Source: Bemisia tabaci (Eukaryota > Arthropoda > Insecta > Hemiptera > Aleyrodidae). From it: a DNA stretch of 64,000 nucleotides. Shown here in pieces: positions 23,401 through 33,707 of the stretch. Position numbers and translations under genes: made by a program. The stretch is from positions 16,492,001-16,556,000 of the forward strand of contig NC_092801.1 in NCBI RefSeq assembly GCF_918797505.1. The letters run 5' to 3'. How positions within the stretch are numbered: the first letter of the stretch is position 1; every line of letters starts with the position of its first letter. The notes under the pieces are model-generated. The model saw only the letters and a program-made list of their open reading frames with translations, did not search any database and had not been told where the DNA came from.

Positions 23401-25487
23401 CCAACACTAAAGTAGGGCATATAATGTCTGAAAGATACTGTTAGTAGCATATGCTGCGGCAGCTGTCAGAAATTAAAGTGTGAATAATTGGATATTAACG
23501 TTTCTGAACTTAGCCTACTACTGATGACAAGTCTGGAAATGTTGCATAAAGTAAGTAGACTGCGTCAGACTTGATGTTAGTCACTTTATTTAAGAATGTT
23601 GTCTAATACGGGGAATGGGAAGATCATATTGACGGTTTAAGTAGGCAATCACATAACTTGGTTTGCAACATTGCAAACCTCCTATCATACTTTATTTTTT
23701 AAACGGAAAACTACTCTGCGGCAATTCTTTAAAACTGCCATGATTTTTCTTCTCTGTGCGAAGAAAATTCTGCAAAAACTTCAAGGAATCATATCAATTT
23801 GTTCTTTTTTAAAAAAATAACATAAAGGCGGAGATTTTTAGACACCGCAAACGAGTTATGTGGTTGCCGACTTACACCGTCGATGTGCAGTTATTCTGAT
23901 ACGAATGGCCTGATTTCTTTTAAAGTAAAGTAAAGTTTGGAACTTGGATTTTTCATCTAATTTGTTATTTTTTTTTTCACTCAGGAGGGCCATACAATGG
24001 TTGAACGAGATTTAGGTTCAACATTCCTGATGCCACAAACACATCTTTACAAGCCTGATCACCGGGTAAGAACTCAGAATTTCTACATTATTTATAATTC
24101 TTACAGATCTTTAAAAAGGCTTGAATTTACTTGATCTCTTTTGTCCAACCTATCATCAGAAATCAGAGAAGATGCAGAAAATTTATTTCAATTTGAAATT
24201 TCACAAATTTTCTCTCCATTCCATTTCAATGCAAGGGAACCGGTTTGTTTTCTTTCTATTCATTCTTTCATGTATGATTTTTTTTAATTATCAGAAAACA
24301 TTCCTTTAAAATTGGTTGCCAAAACATTGATCGGTTCTCTCTCGAGGAAATGAAGTAAAACAAAAAGGATCATGCAGTAAATACCAAGAAATTTAATCGG
24401 TTAATTTCTATATTATGTATTTGAAAAGTTGCTCTTCGCAACTCACTAAGCTTGGTGAGCTTTTGAAATCTTGTGTGCCAATATCAAGAAAAAAGGGGCT
24501 GAAAAGTGAATTTTTCAGCCTTTTTTCACGTGCTTTTTGATGGAGCTTTGTCTGCACGGACTTGCACCACACACTGTTATCATTAGAAAGGACTTAGGTA
24601 ATTCATTTTGCCTGTCTTATCTTCTTAGTATCCAAGGAAACAAAATCTCTCCTTGATCATCAAATCAGATGTAGCAACATTCCCGCCGAACATTGAGCGC
24701 ATAAATGTCATTAAATTCACTTTTCAGCCTAATTTCTCTGAAGATTGGCACATAGAAAGTTAGATTTTCCATGCTCATCTTGCTTCGAAAGCCATGAAAA
24801 ACATGGTATCAAGTAATGACAAATCATCTCTTAGCCAGAGCTGAATTTATTGGTATTTTGTGCGTAGTTTTTTGTAAAAACTGCAGGCGAGGTATGAATT
24901 TTTCCAGTTTTATCATTGATAGAAAATACTAGTCTTTCTTTTGATATTTCTTTGATTTTGCATTCCAAGAAGAGTCAACCAGTGCATATGATAGTACTTT
25001 TCCTTGATTTTTCTTCAAAAATTTGATTTATAGAGAAATTTTTGAAAATATATGATCCTTTAAAATTATCTCATTTCAAATTATTCAGCTTTTTATCACT
25101 GAGAAAGAGGTAGCGGCGTCCTATTGGTTTTTGGTTAGCAATCAACACAATTCTGTTACCGGATTTTTTGGAACTTGTGAAAATGAGCTATTACTATTTA
25201 GTGCCAGTTTTACAGTTCAAGTAACCTAATAAACAGACACACCAGGTGAAAATGCTTTAACTCGGAGTTTTGTAATTGGTTCCAATACAGCCAGCTGTTT
25301 CTGACTACAGTGGATCTATCAGAGTTTATCGTTTTCAGAATAAGGGTTGAAGCTTTGATAGCTCATTGATAAGGGTTTCTTTGAAAACCTCTAGGTAGAG
25401 ATGTATTGTAAATAAGCGACTTAAACTTATCTTTGCCATATTATTTCATTTTAGGGGAGTGATGCATCCAATTTTGACTCTCTTTGA
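2205..25487 (+). CDS. Large SEA/EGF-domain single-pass membrane protein with Thr/Tyr-rich repeats (5' end outside window)
   Basis: Fifteen exons with GT-AG borders and matching phases join into one frame of 2308 codons plus stop: 2205-2410, 5192-5573, 7427-12061, 12987-13228, 13711-13840, 14578-14724, 15379-15501, 16373-16611, 17245-17520, 18197-18299, 19040-19169, 20886-20966, 22607-22727, 23985-24065, 25455-25487. The first exon opens mid-codon, so start and signal peptide lie upstream. Numbered from the first full codon: TKTY.TT.TY repeats (about 77-350), a disordered mucin-like region, EGF 1 (about 1702-1741), SEA (about 1741-1864), EGF 2-3 (about 1865-1954), a membrane helix (about 1956-1979), and a basic/Ser-rich cytoplasmic tail. 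The repeats recall the arthropod DUF4758 family (from memory). A surface or apical extracellular-matrix role is an inference from the architecture. No gene symbol is assigned. Confidence 0.9.
2411..5191. other. Intron 1: no gene; palindromic TATA region and hairpin
   Basis: No coding exon is supported. It holds a 22-bp perfect palindrome (3347-3368) and a long imperfect hairpin at 4168-4205 (16-18-bp arms with two single-base bulges, loop TGGC). The 143-codon reading frame at 4286-4717 lacks family similarity and splice support. Confidence 0.6.
3347..3384 (+). promoter_or_regulatory. Possible TATA-Inr core promoter inside intron 1
   Basis: TATATAAG (3355-3362) sits at the centre of a perfect 22-bp palindrome. 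A TCAGTA sequence (3379-3384), matching the arthropod initiator TCAGT/TCAKTY, starts 24 bases downstream. TATA-to-start spacing is about 26 bp, slightly short of typical. ATTGGCT, a CCAAT box in reverse, lies at 3416-3422. It could drive an alternative transcript of the large gene, or belong to an old mobile element. Inference only. Confidence 0.3.
5192..5573 (+). CDS. Exon 2 of the large protein: two TKTY-type repeats
   Basis: This exon has 127 codons plus one base. It begins after TTTTAACAG and ends at the donor ACAG|GTAAGA. It holds repeat 1 (ITKTYLTTFTYLTTFLKDG) and repeat 2 (VFHTTYTYFNTLVDGD), each followed by a conserved VV.S...V.N.VT tail. The last base, G, joins TA of exon 3 to make Val. 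Confidence 0.9.
6064..6301. repeat. Nested perfect palindrome / foldback
   Basis: Outer arms 6064-6125 and 6240-6301 are inverted copies, 61 of 62 matching. Inside, a second perfect hairpin has 26-bp arms at 6182-6207 and 6213-6238 with a 5-nt loop. Between outer left arm and inner hairpin is sequence (6126-6181) related to the MITE family at 30723, 42966 and 49778. The structure lies in intron 2 of the large gene. Confidence 0.9.
7427..12061 (+). CDS. Giant exon 3: repeats 3-4, mucin-like region, Thr-rich repeat zone and EGF 1
   Basis: A single exon of 4635 bp. Repeat 3 (VTKTYFVTYTYYSTFLEG) lies near 7567 and repeat 4 (ATKTYLTTYTYFTTL) near 7795. A Pro/His/Asn/Ser-rich low-complexity body follows, with an eight-His run near 9085, an HHKPHP stretch, and a seven-Pro run near 10500. 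Multiple N-x-S/T sites are present. Near 11500-11700 comes a Thr/Val-rich zone (ITETTVVQSE, LTKTKTSTLV). The exon ends in a six-Cys EGF-like module (11949-12058). Donor GTAAGT follows at 12062. Small reading frames in other frames here are shadows of this exon. Confidence 0.95.
12987..13840 (+). CDS. SEA domain exons 4-5 of the large protein
   Basis: Exon 12987-13228 (acceptor TCTTATAG, donor CAG|GTACTT) and exon 13711-13840 (acceptor CTGTACAG, donor AAG|GTTAGT) encode about 124 residues. The hydrophobic pattern is typical of SEA domains: YTFIMKLALDRFGKERI early, then FEPIRKSDSAVVDFLVQ. The DSAVVDF stretch sits where self-cleaving SEA domains carry G-S-V-V-V; the Ser is kept but the Gly is Asp, so autoproteolysis is uncertain. 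The intron splits the domain just after this motif. Confidence 0.8.
14578..15501 (+). CDS. EGF 2 (calcium-binding type) and EGF 3 exons 6-7
   Basis: Exon 14578-14724 encodes a six-Cys EGF that starts DFDECID and contains C-x-C before KDGF, which fits a calcium-binding EGF. Exon 15379-15501 encodes a second six-Cys EGF (CDACSHHGTC ... CECFHWYAGDRC). Both are symmetric phase 1-1 exons, the usual form for shuffled EGF modules. They lie between the SEA domain and the membrane helix. Confidence 0.9.
16373..16611 (+). CDS. Transmembrane exon 8 of the large protein
   Basis: The acceptor TTTTTCAG and donor CAG|GTATGT bound 79 codons plus a split Val. The first 24 residues are strongly hydrophobic (TLLILVAVGALLCVLLIICL, then VMMC) and are followed by R-P-H and a basic segment (GFRRYRNIRG). 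This gives an outside-to-inside orientation, with N-terminal domains extracellular. The end carries acidic/Ser clusters (MDTSSEESIENTPPPYIRQ). Confidence 0.95.
17035..17160 (+). mobile_element. tRNA-derived SINE-like element, copy 1
   Basis: The segment begins GTGTAGTGGTGGTAGCACTA, a weak Pol III A-box-like start, continues with CTATGATCAGGAGA, and then has GTGGCCTGAGGCTGGTTG and GATTGGGTATTGAGGGGG. The same order of blocks occurs in reverse orientation at 36604-36775. It lies in intron 8 of the large gene, just upstream of exon 9. Confidence 0.5.
17245..25487 (+). CDS. Cytoplasmic-tail exons 9-15 of the large protein
   Basis: Seven small exons (17245-17520, 18197-18299, 19040-19169, 20886-20966, 22607-22727, 23985-24065, 25455-25487) keep one frame and end at TGA 25485-25487. 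Residues are Ser/Arg/Pro-rich: RRAAKSSSLGSHMSHGS, KTKPPAPRRPST (a possible SH3-binding proline motif), and an acidic C-terminus GSDASNFDSL. The 27-codon exons at 20886 and 23985 are small enough to be alternatively spliced: skipping 23985-24065 (81 bp) or 20886-20966 (81 bp) keeps the frame. Exon 9 has in-frame codons upstream of its acceptor, so a longer form is possible. Confidence 0.75.
19508..19757. mobile_element. MITE, family with GAGGAAAAACGCCGTATGAA ends, copy 1
   Basis: The left end (ACTGCCAAGCTGAGGAAGAA, then CGCCGTATGAAT) is inverted at the right end (TTCATACGGTGTTCTCCC, then TTAGTACAGCAGT). Related copies cluster at 56355-57523. The internal sequence repeats the phrase 'AAATTTGGCAACGCCTGAAGG'-like near the right end. 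No transposase. It lies in intron 11 of the large gene, and the 123-codon frame here is non-genic. Confidence 0.75.
19987..20108. mobile_element. Short foldback MITE with GGACGTATTTCTG ends
   Basis: GGACGTATTTCTG at 19987-19999 is exactly inverted at 20096-20108, and pairing continues inward (GTGCAT.ACGATGTGAGCC against GGCTCATGTCTTAATGCAC). The whole 122 bp can fold into one hairpin. It lies in intron 11 of the large gene. Confidence 0.8.
23631..23882. mobile_element. MITE with GACGGTGTAAGCCGGCAATC ends, copy 1
   Basis: The left end GACGGTTTAAGTAGGCAATC is inverted at the right end (GGTTGCCGACTTACACCGTC). A second full copy is at 53879-54125 and a fragment at about 61737-61800. It is about 250 bp with no coding capacity, in intron 13 of the large gene. 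Confidence 0.8.
24474..24752. mobile_element. MITE-like inverted-repeat element
   Basis: About 39-bp arms at 24474-24512 and 24713-24752 are inverted copies with some mismatches; both contain TGTGCCAAT and GGCTGAAAAGTGAATT. Just inside the left arm a smaller hairpin (GGCTGAAAAGTGAATTTTTCAGCC-like, 24497-24520) is present. It lies in intron 14 of the large gene. Confidence 0.6.
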
Positions 25488-27619
25488 CACGAACCAAAAA
25501 CAAAGTGGATCAGAAAGTATTACTGATTTTGACTTAAAGGTAATTAACTCTTTCATTTCTACTGTTCAATACTCTTGATTTTTTCTTTCTTTTTTTTCTT
25601 CTTCTTTACAATCACAATTGAGCAGCTTTCCCTAGAGCCCATTGCAAACGATTTTGTCTGAGAAGTATGCATTTTAAGTTTCCATAATCACTTTCTGGCC
25701 TTTGATAGTGACTCACACTTCAGTTGGACTCAAATTTCCAATGTAAGTTAATTGATGGCAGAAAATAAATAATCAAAACGTCCAAAGCCGTTTTCCCAAA
25801 CGCAATTTTTTGATATGGACCCTTCTTCCAGGAAGCTCCTCAATTATGTCAAGTTTCAAGGTTTGCTGAAACTTAACACCGTTATCCTGATGAATTTTAA
25901 CTCAAAGCTCTATAATTACCATGGCAGAATTGTAAGTCTATCGCGCGCAAGAGATATGACCAACTGAGAGGAATCTTCTCGGGTAAAATTGTAAGAAAAT
26001 CGTGTTGAGCACCTATGTCTAAAATACAATTTGAAAACACACTTTTTGTGCAGTTGGTATCATTCACGTTCATATAATCTGTTTATAAAGTTTAAAATCT
26101 GACATCGTTCTGCCCTGTAAGATATTATAGAAAGCGTTTAACTTTTTACAGATGAAAAATCTGTCACGAATTCAGATAGTAAAATCAATTTACTCATAAT
26201 TTAAGACTCAAGAAATACTTTGAAAATTTACTGAAATTTTAAAGTTATTTCACCCCTCAAATTTGTAATGAATCTCGATCGGTCAAAATATAAGTGCTCA
26301 TCCTAAAATTTTAGATAAGCGAACAGTGTCTGATCTTGCTTTCTGGTCTCTATTGATAAAAGTTAGACTGAAAAAACGTGATTCTTCATCCCATTTTCAA
26401 TTATAGCACCTACTCGAAAAGGTATGCCCTCATCCCAGATATCTCAAAAAGAATTCGAGATGTAAAGTTTCTGGTCCTGCAATTCTATCAATATACAGTG
26501 TGTTGTCTCTTGTGTAACTCTAATATGGAACCAATTATTTTTCAGTTGCAACTTTGCTCAAAAGTTACAAGCCAGGAGAATCCACTTGTCCGGAAATCAA
26601 GCCCTTGGAGAGACTCTTGTAACGGCATTTAGTTTTTAAGATGAATAACCAGTCATAATGTAGTGTTAGCTCTTATCTAGCTCAATAGTATTAAAGTAAT
26701 TAACTTATTTTCAGCGCATCCAAATTGTGCCAAGAACCGCTCTATCTAAATCGTTTCACAAGATCCATTTTCATTTTCCAGGCGCATTTCGATAGCGCTG
26801 ATTCGTAGCTTCTTGGTGCAATTAGGAGGCAGCTTGTTTAATACCTCGACGATTTATTTAAAGTGACTTTCATTTTCAAGAATTCCAGGAGCCTGTCTCG
26901 AGGCAATACTGTTTGTGATTTTCATGGGTTCTCGCCAAGTAAAACCCATTTTTACTCTGTTGCCTGGGAAATGGATTAGTCAGTCATCGACATCAGTTTT
27001 TGACTGAACATTGAAACTTGAATCGAGAGTAGGAAATTCGTTTGATTCGATGATATGTCCTTAGTTTGTGATGTACTACACTTTATGAACAAATCAACCA
27101 TGTTCAAGCTGCCAGTATTTTTGTAAATGTTGGTCTTCAAATCTTTCCATCCACGTTACATCGGCCAAAACCTCCATTAAGACTTACCTGCCAGTTCACT
27201 GAAAATCACTGCCTACTTTCAAAATTTTAAAAATGTTGGCCAACTGTGGGTGTGAGCGGAAACGTCACTCAGTCGAGTGGTGGAAAGTTTCCTGTTAGAA
27301 CGTTTTGTTTTTTGTGGTTATACTTTCTTGCTAAATCAAATTTAGATTGATTTGAAGTTTAATGAATTGAATAGTCTATCTAAGTGTTGTTTTTTTCTTA
27401 TTTTAAATTTTATGTCTTACAAGTTGATTTATTTTTTTTATTTATTTTTTTTTTTTTGGATTGCTCTATTGTATTGTTGAGGATCGGAGCGATTCGTTTG
27501 TTTTTACTTATTTGTTCAGTTTTTTTTTCTTTCGGGAACTATTTTTTGTTTTTGTTCTGAGCTTGAGGCGAATCCAAAGACCTAGCCTACTTGGGAAATA
27601 AAATTCTTGCAGTTCTACT

Positions 27620-27746
27620 TTTGGACTACATTTTGCAATGAGACACTACAATTTCTGGCTTATTCTAGAAACATCTTATGCGTCTTCAATAACCCTGTAA
27701 TCATCAGTGTTTTTGTGGATAAGCTCCCAATTGCAAAATGTAGTCC
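27620..27746. mobile_element. Small MITE, family with GGACTACATTTTGCAAT termini, copy 2
   Basis: GGACTACATTTTGCAA at the left is an exact inverse of TTGCAAAATGTAGTCC at the right. This is the best preserved of three members (others at 1872-2015 and 28738-28875). They share a TTCTGGCT(T/C)AT phrase after the left end. Confidence 0.75.
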
Positions 27747-28737
27747 TTTTGTTCTTGATGCCTTTTTGAAGAAAAAATTGACGAACAATTTTTCATGGGG
27801 AAAATGTATCAGTAAAGCATATTCATGTTACTTTTCTGTTTTTTTCTGTCATGCATTTACCTGTGAACATAAGTTCTTGTACCTGATCAGAATTGTACAG
27901 TTGGTCTTAGTCCAATTATTTTCCATCTTTCCTTATTCACTGTTCTCATTCTGTGTCCATCAAATCAGTGTTATACTTCGATCATTATCAGGGAGTATGA
28001 ATATATTGTGATGAAAGCTATTTTTCCATGCCCAATTCTGAACAAATTCTCTTTGAGTAATATGGCTGTTTTACTTATTTACTGACTGACTAACTTACTC
28101 ACTGACTCATCTACTTAATGTTCAAGGCTGCAATTTTTCTTTTTGTATACTGTAAGTTAAGCAATTTTATATTACATTTTGTCATTCTTATCTTGCCAAA
28201 AAACTCCTTTTCCATGTTCGGCATGAACAAAAGAGGCTTTGATAGCCTCTTACGTCAAGCTTGGAACAGTCTAATGTATTTACTGTATGTTACCGCAAAA
28301 ATCTTAAACAGAGTAGTTTATTATTTGCTTTTCTATATGTAACTAATACTTCACGTCCAAAAATTGTTTGAGGCCTTGGTATGACTCATTAAGTTTCTGC
28401 GATTTCATAAAATAACAAGGCACAACGAGGAAAGTGCTGGTATACTCCGGAAGCAGTTTACGTACAAAATATAGCAGAATCCATCCCTGCTGTCTTTGCC
28501 AAATGACGAGAAAAATTTGAAAACAAAAGCTCTGGTGTGTTTTGGTGCAAGACCAAAGTAGAGTCAGAACTATAATTAGGGAGTATATTATCTCCAATTG
28601 CAGTAAACTGTTTTCATAATAAGTCAGCGCTTTAATGTGAGTCATTCTTCGGAAAGCAATTGGTTTTTATGTGATCTCAAAACCTCACTGTATCCCAAAC
28701 ATCTTGAGCTTATGATTATCATCAGCTAGTCTCAAAT

Positions 28738-28875
28738 TGGGTTATATTTAGCAATACGAAACTACCATTTTTGGCTTATCCTTATAAGAACGTTACTGAG
28801 AAGAAAAACTAGTGGCATTTGTGTGATTTCTAAAATGAGTCAAAAACAGTGGTTCCTTATTACAAAATGTAGTCC
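28738..28875. mobile_element. Small MITE, family with GGACTACATTTTGCAAT termini, copy 3 (decayed)
   Basis: The left end is degraded (TTGGGTTATATTTAGCAAT) while the right end (TACAAAATGTAGTCCA) is recognisable. The internal phrase TTGGCTTATCCTTATAAGAA matches the family's TTCTGGCTTAT block. Confidence 0.5.
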
Positions 28876-30722
28876 ATTTGTGAAAATGACTTTCAAGGAC
28901 GCTTGCAGATAATAGTTACATATACAAAGCAAATCTAGGCAACAGTGTTGCCATTTTGTGCCGTGAAATGACCAGAATTTTTTTCTACAAATATTCGGTT
29001 TCTAGGCATAATCTGGCAACACTCATAGGAAATAGAATAATGTAATAGAACCACTGAGCATTGTGCGTCTGTTCTTCAATTGATTATAAATTTGTAAATA
29101 TTAGTTTAATTTAGGTAAGGTTTTGTGTAAGTAGTCTAATTGTTCAAATTGATAGGGTTCTAATTGAAGCGTTTAAACTAAAGGGTCAGAATTTTTGTTC
29201 CATCCTACTTTTCTAAGTGAGAGGAAATCGAAGGCATTTTATTGTCAATTAAGATCTTCTGACAGCTGTGGCCGCCATATTCTTGCGCAGCCTTACTCCA
29301 GGTTTTCTCTTTAAGACTAATCAGATGTTGCTAAATTCAGCTAATCAAAAATTCTCAAAAAATGGTGTAAATGCTGAAATTGCTTAATTGAGGAGCTCGC
29401 TGAAAGAAATTTTTGAAGTGGTAAGTGTATTCCTAAAGTAAGATTGCAATTGAAATTTATTTTCATTCCTCTGGAGTTCACGCCAAAAAAGTGGGCTGAC
29501 TTTGGGTGAAAATGTTTCACATCATGCAGGATGGGTTCATGGGTGACCATTGCGCAAAATTTTAATGCATAATAAAAATAGCAAAAATTCTATTCCACTT
29601 TATAATTCAGCCAGTTGACTTGGCTCGAACTCTACTTAGATTTATGTCTTTGCGGTTAGAACAATCCCTTCACTGTCAAAGTGCTTCTTCCACAGGCCTC
29701 TCTTTGGGAAAAAAGTATCTCTGCTGTGTTTTATTTTTGTGCGATGTAACGTTACGGAAAAAAGCTTCAAATTTTTTTTCTGTAACAGTCTCTGGAAGGT
29801 TATTTAATAATAATTCCAACCACCAGTTAAACTAAGGCAGTTGAATTCTCGTCAGCTTAGTCTCAGAAACTTATGGGGGTTTAATTCATATAATTCTTAA
29901 GTGAATGTTTCTTCCATTCTGACCCTTTTTGAAATTTTAAATTCAGTGTTGCCATGTAAATTTTGATTTCCCCCAAGGAATGGCAATTGCAACGAAACAA
30001 TGTGGAAATCGAGTCATCTTGAAATGTTGTTAACAGAATCTCTACGATTCTGTAAATTGAGTCATAAGTCGGCAACCGATTTTGTAAATTTTAAAATTGC
30101 CATGTATTTATTTTGTTAAGACTTTGTAAATTTTGTCATTTATTTCTGTAGCAAATTTCAAGCCCACGAATTCTGATAATTCCTCCTGACAATCCTCCAG
30201 GAAACTCTGCTTTTGACTATTTAAAGAAAGTGAAACAATCAAGCAAACTTTAAAATTTATTAGGGTTGATGAACTGAGTTTGGCCTGCTTTAGAAGTAAA
30301 TCTTTGAGATTCCTTCACATAAGTGGTGAACATCAGTAGAGGTTCCCTAAATTTTTTCATTCAGTTCCTAGTTCCCTCAAAATAATGACATTGATCATAT
30401 CAGGGACCTGTGCAACAGGAGCGACCAAATGGAGGAAACGCCTCCAGATTGCGCTAGTTTTCAAACTTCATGTTTGAATAAAGTCTGTATGTAATTATAA
30501 TAATGTTAAGCACCTCATCTAGGTGGTAAAATTACACAACAGAAGAGTATGATATTGAAAATCAAGTCAATTTTACATTCCAATTGCTCTCTCAAAATTT
30601 TCCCTGCTTCTCTAAAAACTTTTGCCAAGTCATTTTGGAATCTGTCTTTCAATATCTAAGGTCAGTCTATCCAATACTGAAGTGTTTCTTGTTCCAAACA
30701 TTTTCTTCCACTGCATTTCAAC

Positions 30723-30965
30723 AGTGAAACTGCAGGAACGGGTATCTCATTAATGGTGTTTCAAAATTCCTGCTCCCATTTTATTTCATCAAATTAGATC
30801 AAACCAACGCTATTGCTTGAAATTTTCACCAAAAGTTCTTTACTTAGATAAGAAAAATCGGGGAAGTTTTCCAAAAATACCGTTTATTATTTGTTCATTT
30901 GAAAAATTTAGTATGACAGGAAGTCTAAAAACTGAGTTGCACTTGATTTTAGTTTCACTATCGAT
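30723..30965 (+). mobile_element. MITE related to the ACTGCAGGAATGCGTATC family
   Basis: It starts with GTGAAACTGCAGGAACGGGT and TTTCAAAATTCCTGCTCCCA and later has GTATGACAGGAAGTCTAAAA. A reverse copy lies at about 42966-43207, with further relatives at 49778-50040 and 6110-6420. The GACAGGAAGTCTGCG block is shared with the fragment at 61737, which links this group to the GACGGTGTAAGCC MITEs. Confidence 0.6.
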
Positions 30966-31628
30966 TTCACGAACAGAGTTTTCTGGCAAGGGTCCTATAT
31001 AATGATTAAAAATTTAACTCGGATCTTTTCTATTTTTGACACTCATTCTGTTATCTTTATAACATTCAAGAAGAGTTATTGTACCTTGTAACCACAGTGC
31101 ACCACGTCGCAATTGTGATAGCAGGGAATATATCTCTGAATTCCACTGGAAATTAGAACACTTATTAGCATTTTATCGAGGATGCGATAAAACATTAGAA
31201 TACTTTTTTTAGCTGCATTCCTTTTTTTGATCAAGGGAAATAAATCATTTGAAGATCGTGCCAAAATTTTGTGGATATTCAACTAGTGTCATTATTTTGT
31301 AATTATCCTGGAATATTCATATTTTTGTACAGAGATTATTTTAACTAATAAATTTATTGTATTTCTTCATTTTGTGCACCTGTTTTTCCTTTCATTTCCT
31401 AGCCTATTATCTCAAATTCAGAGTTTTATCTTTGGCTTACTGCATAAGGAGACAGGTTTAAAATCAGAGGGACTTTATAGCTGAGGCTACTGGCTACTGT
31501 TAATTCTGAGTAATAGCAACTAAAGACCCTGCACATAAAATTTCAGTATTCGTAGCCTTGTTTAACTTTCCTTTTTTCTTTCTTTATTTCCTTGGCCAAA
31601 GAGATTGATGGCTAAGGAAAAACACCCA

Positions 31629-31990
31629 GTACACTCTACTACAGGTTTGGACAAATGGAATTTTAGAAAGCCATCGAAACGCGTAGATTCGACAGTGTCC
31701 AATGGTACGATTGCAACGCCATGTTGAAAACTTATTTACTTTCTGTTCTGAGAGTGGGTCTTGTCAATTTCGTGTTATTTTTTCAAGTCCTTAGTTAAGC
31801 TTTTCGTTATTTTGAGTTTTATCAATTTTTTAAAATTTATCTGATAGCTTATTGAAGCCACCAGATCTGCTAGAACCTTATTTTAAACTACGCGGCAAAG
31901 ACGGTACGACTTGCAACGTTACTCAATGGCCTATATTCTCAGCGCTGCCACTTAGGCACCCGATTTGTCCATATCTGTAGTAGAGTGTAC
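31629..31990. mobile_element. MITE with GTACACTCTACTACAG ends
   Basis: The left end GTACACTCTACTACAGGTTT (continuing GGACAAAT) is inverted at the right end, with one or two mismatches over 28 bp. The element is 362 bp. An 11-bp sequence GGAAAAACACC occurs on both sides (31617-31627 and 31994-32004), close to but not abutting the ends. No coding capacity. Confidence 0.85.
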
Positions 31991-32402
31991 CTTGGAAAAA
32001 CACCGCCTGCTTGCAAACCGATAATTTTGCAGAACAAGAAGAAAACTTGTCCATTTTTGTAATTAGAGGGTTGTATTTACAATTTTTTTTTATAAATTAC
32101 AGCGCCATTACAGCGCTTCCATGCAGAATTGGACAAAACTAAAACCATCAGATTGCCTATTTGATACTGCGGAATTCAGAAAAGTTGCTGACTCATTTTC
32201 ACCAAAATTGTCAGTAGGTGGTATTATTCCTTTTAGCCCTCAAAGTGTTGTAGGCCTCAATGAAAGTAGATTTCACGGAATTCTTCTCTGTATCAAAACC
32301 ACACTTCTTTGGTGTACTGAACAATAAAAGATTCTTCAACTTTTAGACAGGGGATGACAGTCAGGCGTGAGAGCCTGGGAAAATCCCGGTTGGCTGATTG
32401 AT

Positions 32403-32956
32403 AATGGACCACTAGACAAGGTACGAATTTCAGCATTCTGATACATGCTTCTCAACCAAAATTTCACGTAGAACACGATGCGCACAACGAAAATTACCGA
32501 AATCAACTCCTTCCGAAGATATTCAATAATTCTCGATGCGTGAATTCAAACCACCCGCTCATGAAAACTCAATGCTCTACAAGATTCACATCGCGCACTA
32601 ATCGTTATCATGACAGTCTCTGCGATATAAAAATCTGGCAACCTCAATCTTGACACTTTGGCTCAGCTATCGCAAATTGCTAATAGTTTGAACAACACAT
32701 GGTGGGAAATGAACATTGCTCGATTGAGAAGCTTGCTGAAACCGTTGTAGTGCGCGATTTGACTCACGTAGAGCTTTGGGTTTCTTGTGAGCGGGCAGTT
32801 CAAATTCCTCATAACCATTGTGAAATAAAAACGTTAATATCTTCGTTAGGAGTTGGTTTCAGTCATTTTCGTTCTGTGAATCGTGTTCTACGTGAAATTC
32901 TGGTTAAGAAACATGTATTGGATTGCTTAAATTTGTACCTTGTCTAGTGGTCCATT
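32403..32956. mobile_element. 554-bp MITE, AATGGACCACT family, copy 1
   Basis: The left end AATGGACCACTAGACAAGG is inverted at the right end (CCTTGTCTAGTGGTCCATT), and pairing continues inward (CACGTAGAACACGAT against ATCGTGTTCTACGTG). A second copy of the same length is at 44871-45424 in a Pgi intron. The 82-codon frame at 32699 lies inside and is not preserved in copy 2. Confidence 0.9.
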
Positions 32957-33678
32957 GTGGTGATTCAGACTGTGTTACTCATCTCTTGTACACAGCAGTA
33001 CGACGAAAATGGGTTCGTTCTAGCACTGATGGATCTATATTATCAATTACTTTTTTTGTCCTGGTCCACTCCTGTTATCAGGCTCTCTTGTAGAACAAGG
33101 AAGTTATGTCCAAGACCAGACATTAGAAATAAATGCATGCTGTAGACGTACTTGCAATACAGAAACATACTCAGTTTATTTCTGTTGAGTACCCTTAAAA
33201 GCAGTGATGATTAAAAAAATTAAATTACTTACAAAAGAATAATAGAAAAAAAATTAGAATTCAAGAGAATAGAGGCATGAAAAACTTGTTAAGTAGATGA
33301 TATTTTTAAAAAATGGGAAACCCATTTCACGCATTTTTTAAAGAAAACGAGTTGAGATTTACCTAATTTTTTATTTAAATTGTATTTTTTTTCAATTCAT
33401 TTTGAATAGAGGGGGAAAAAATGTTACTAAAACTTATGACAGCAAGACACTAAATATAATTTTTTAAATGCAAATGGATTAATAAAAACGTTTCTGACTC
33501 TTTACAAAGCAGAGTTTTGTGCAGGGAATCTATTTCATGAACATATATAAGCTTCTCCTCTCAAAACTTGTTCGTATAAACAACTAGCTTTAAAGGTCAT
33601 TGCTGCACCGATGTGAATAGTTCATTTCTAGAAAGTTTGGTGCACAACAGCTTTAGTGGTTCTCTACAATCAACTTCT

Positions 33679-33707
33679 CCCCCCCCCCCCCCCAAAAAAA
33701 AAAAAAA
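33679..33707. repeat. C15-A14 homopolymer junction
   Basis: A run of 15 C is directly followed by about 14 A. Similar C or G runs of 16 occur at 41734-41749 and 63146-63161. Confidence 0.9.

Noticed and set aside
27607..28011. 134-codon + strand ORF
   Set aside because: It starts inside a MITE, is Phe/Cys/Ser-rich as expected of AT-rich translation, and has no recognisable domain.
32699..32947. 82-codon ORF
   Set aside because: It lies wholly inside the 554-bp MITE and is interrupted by a stop in the second copy at 44871-45424.
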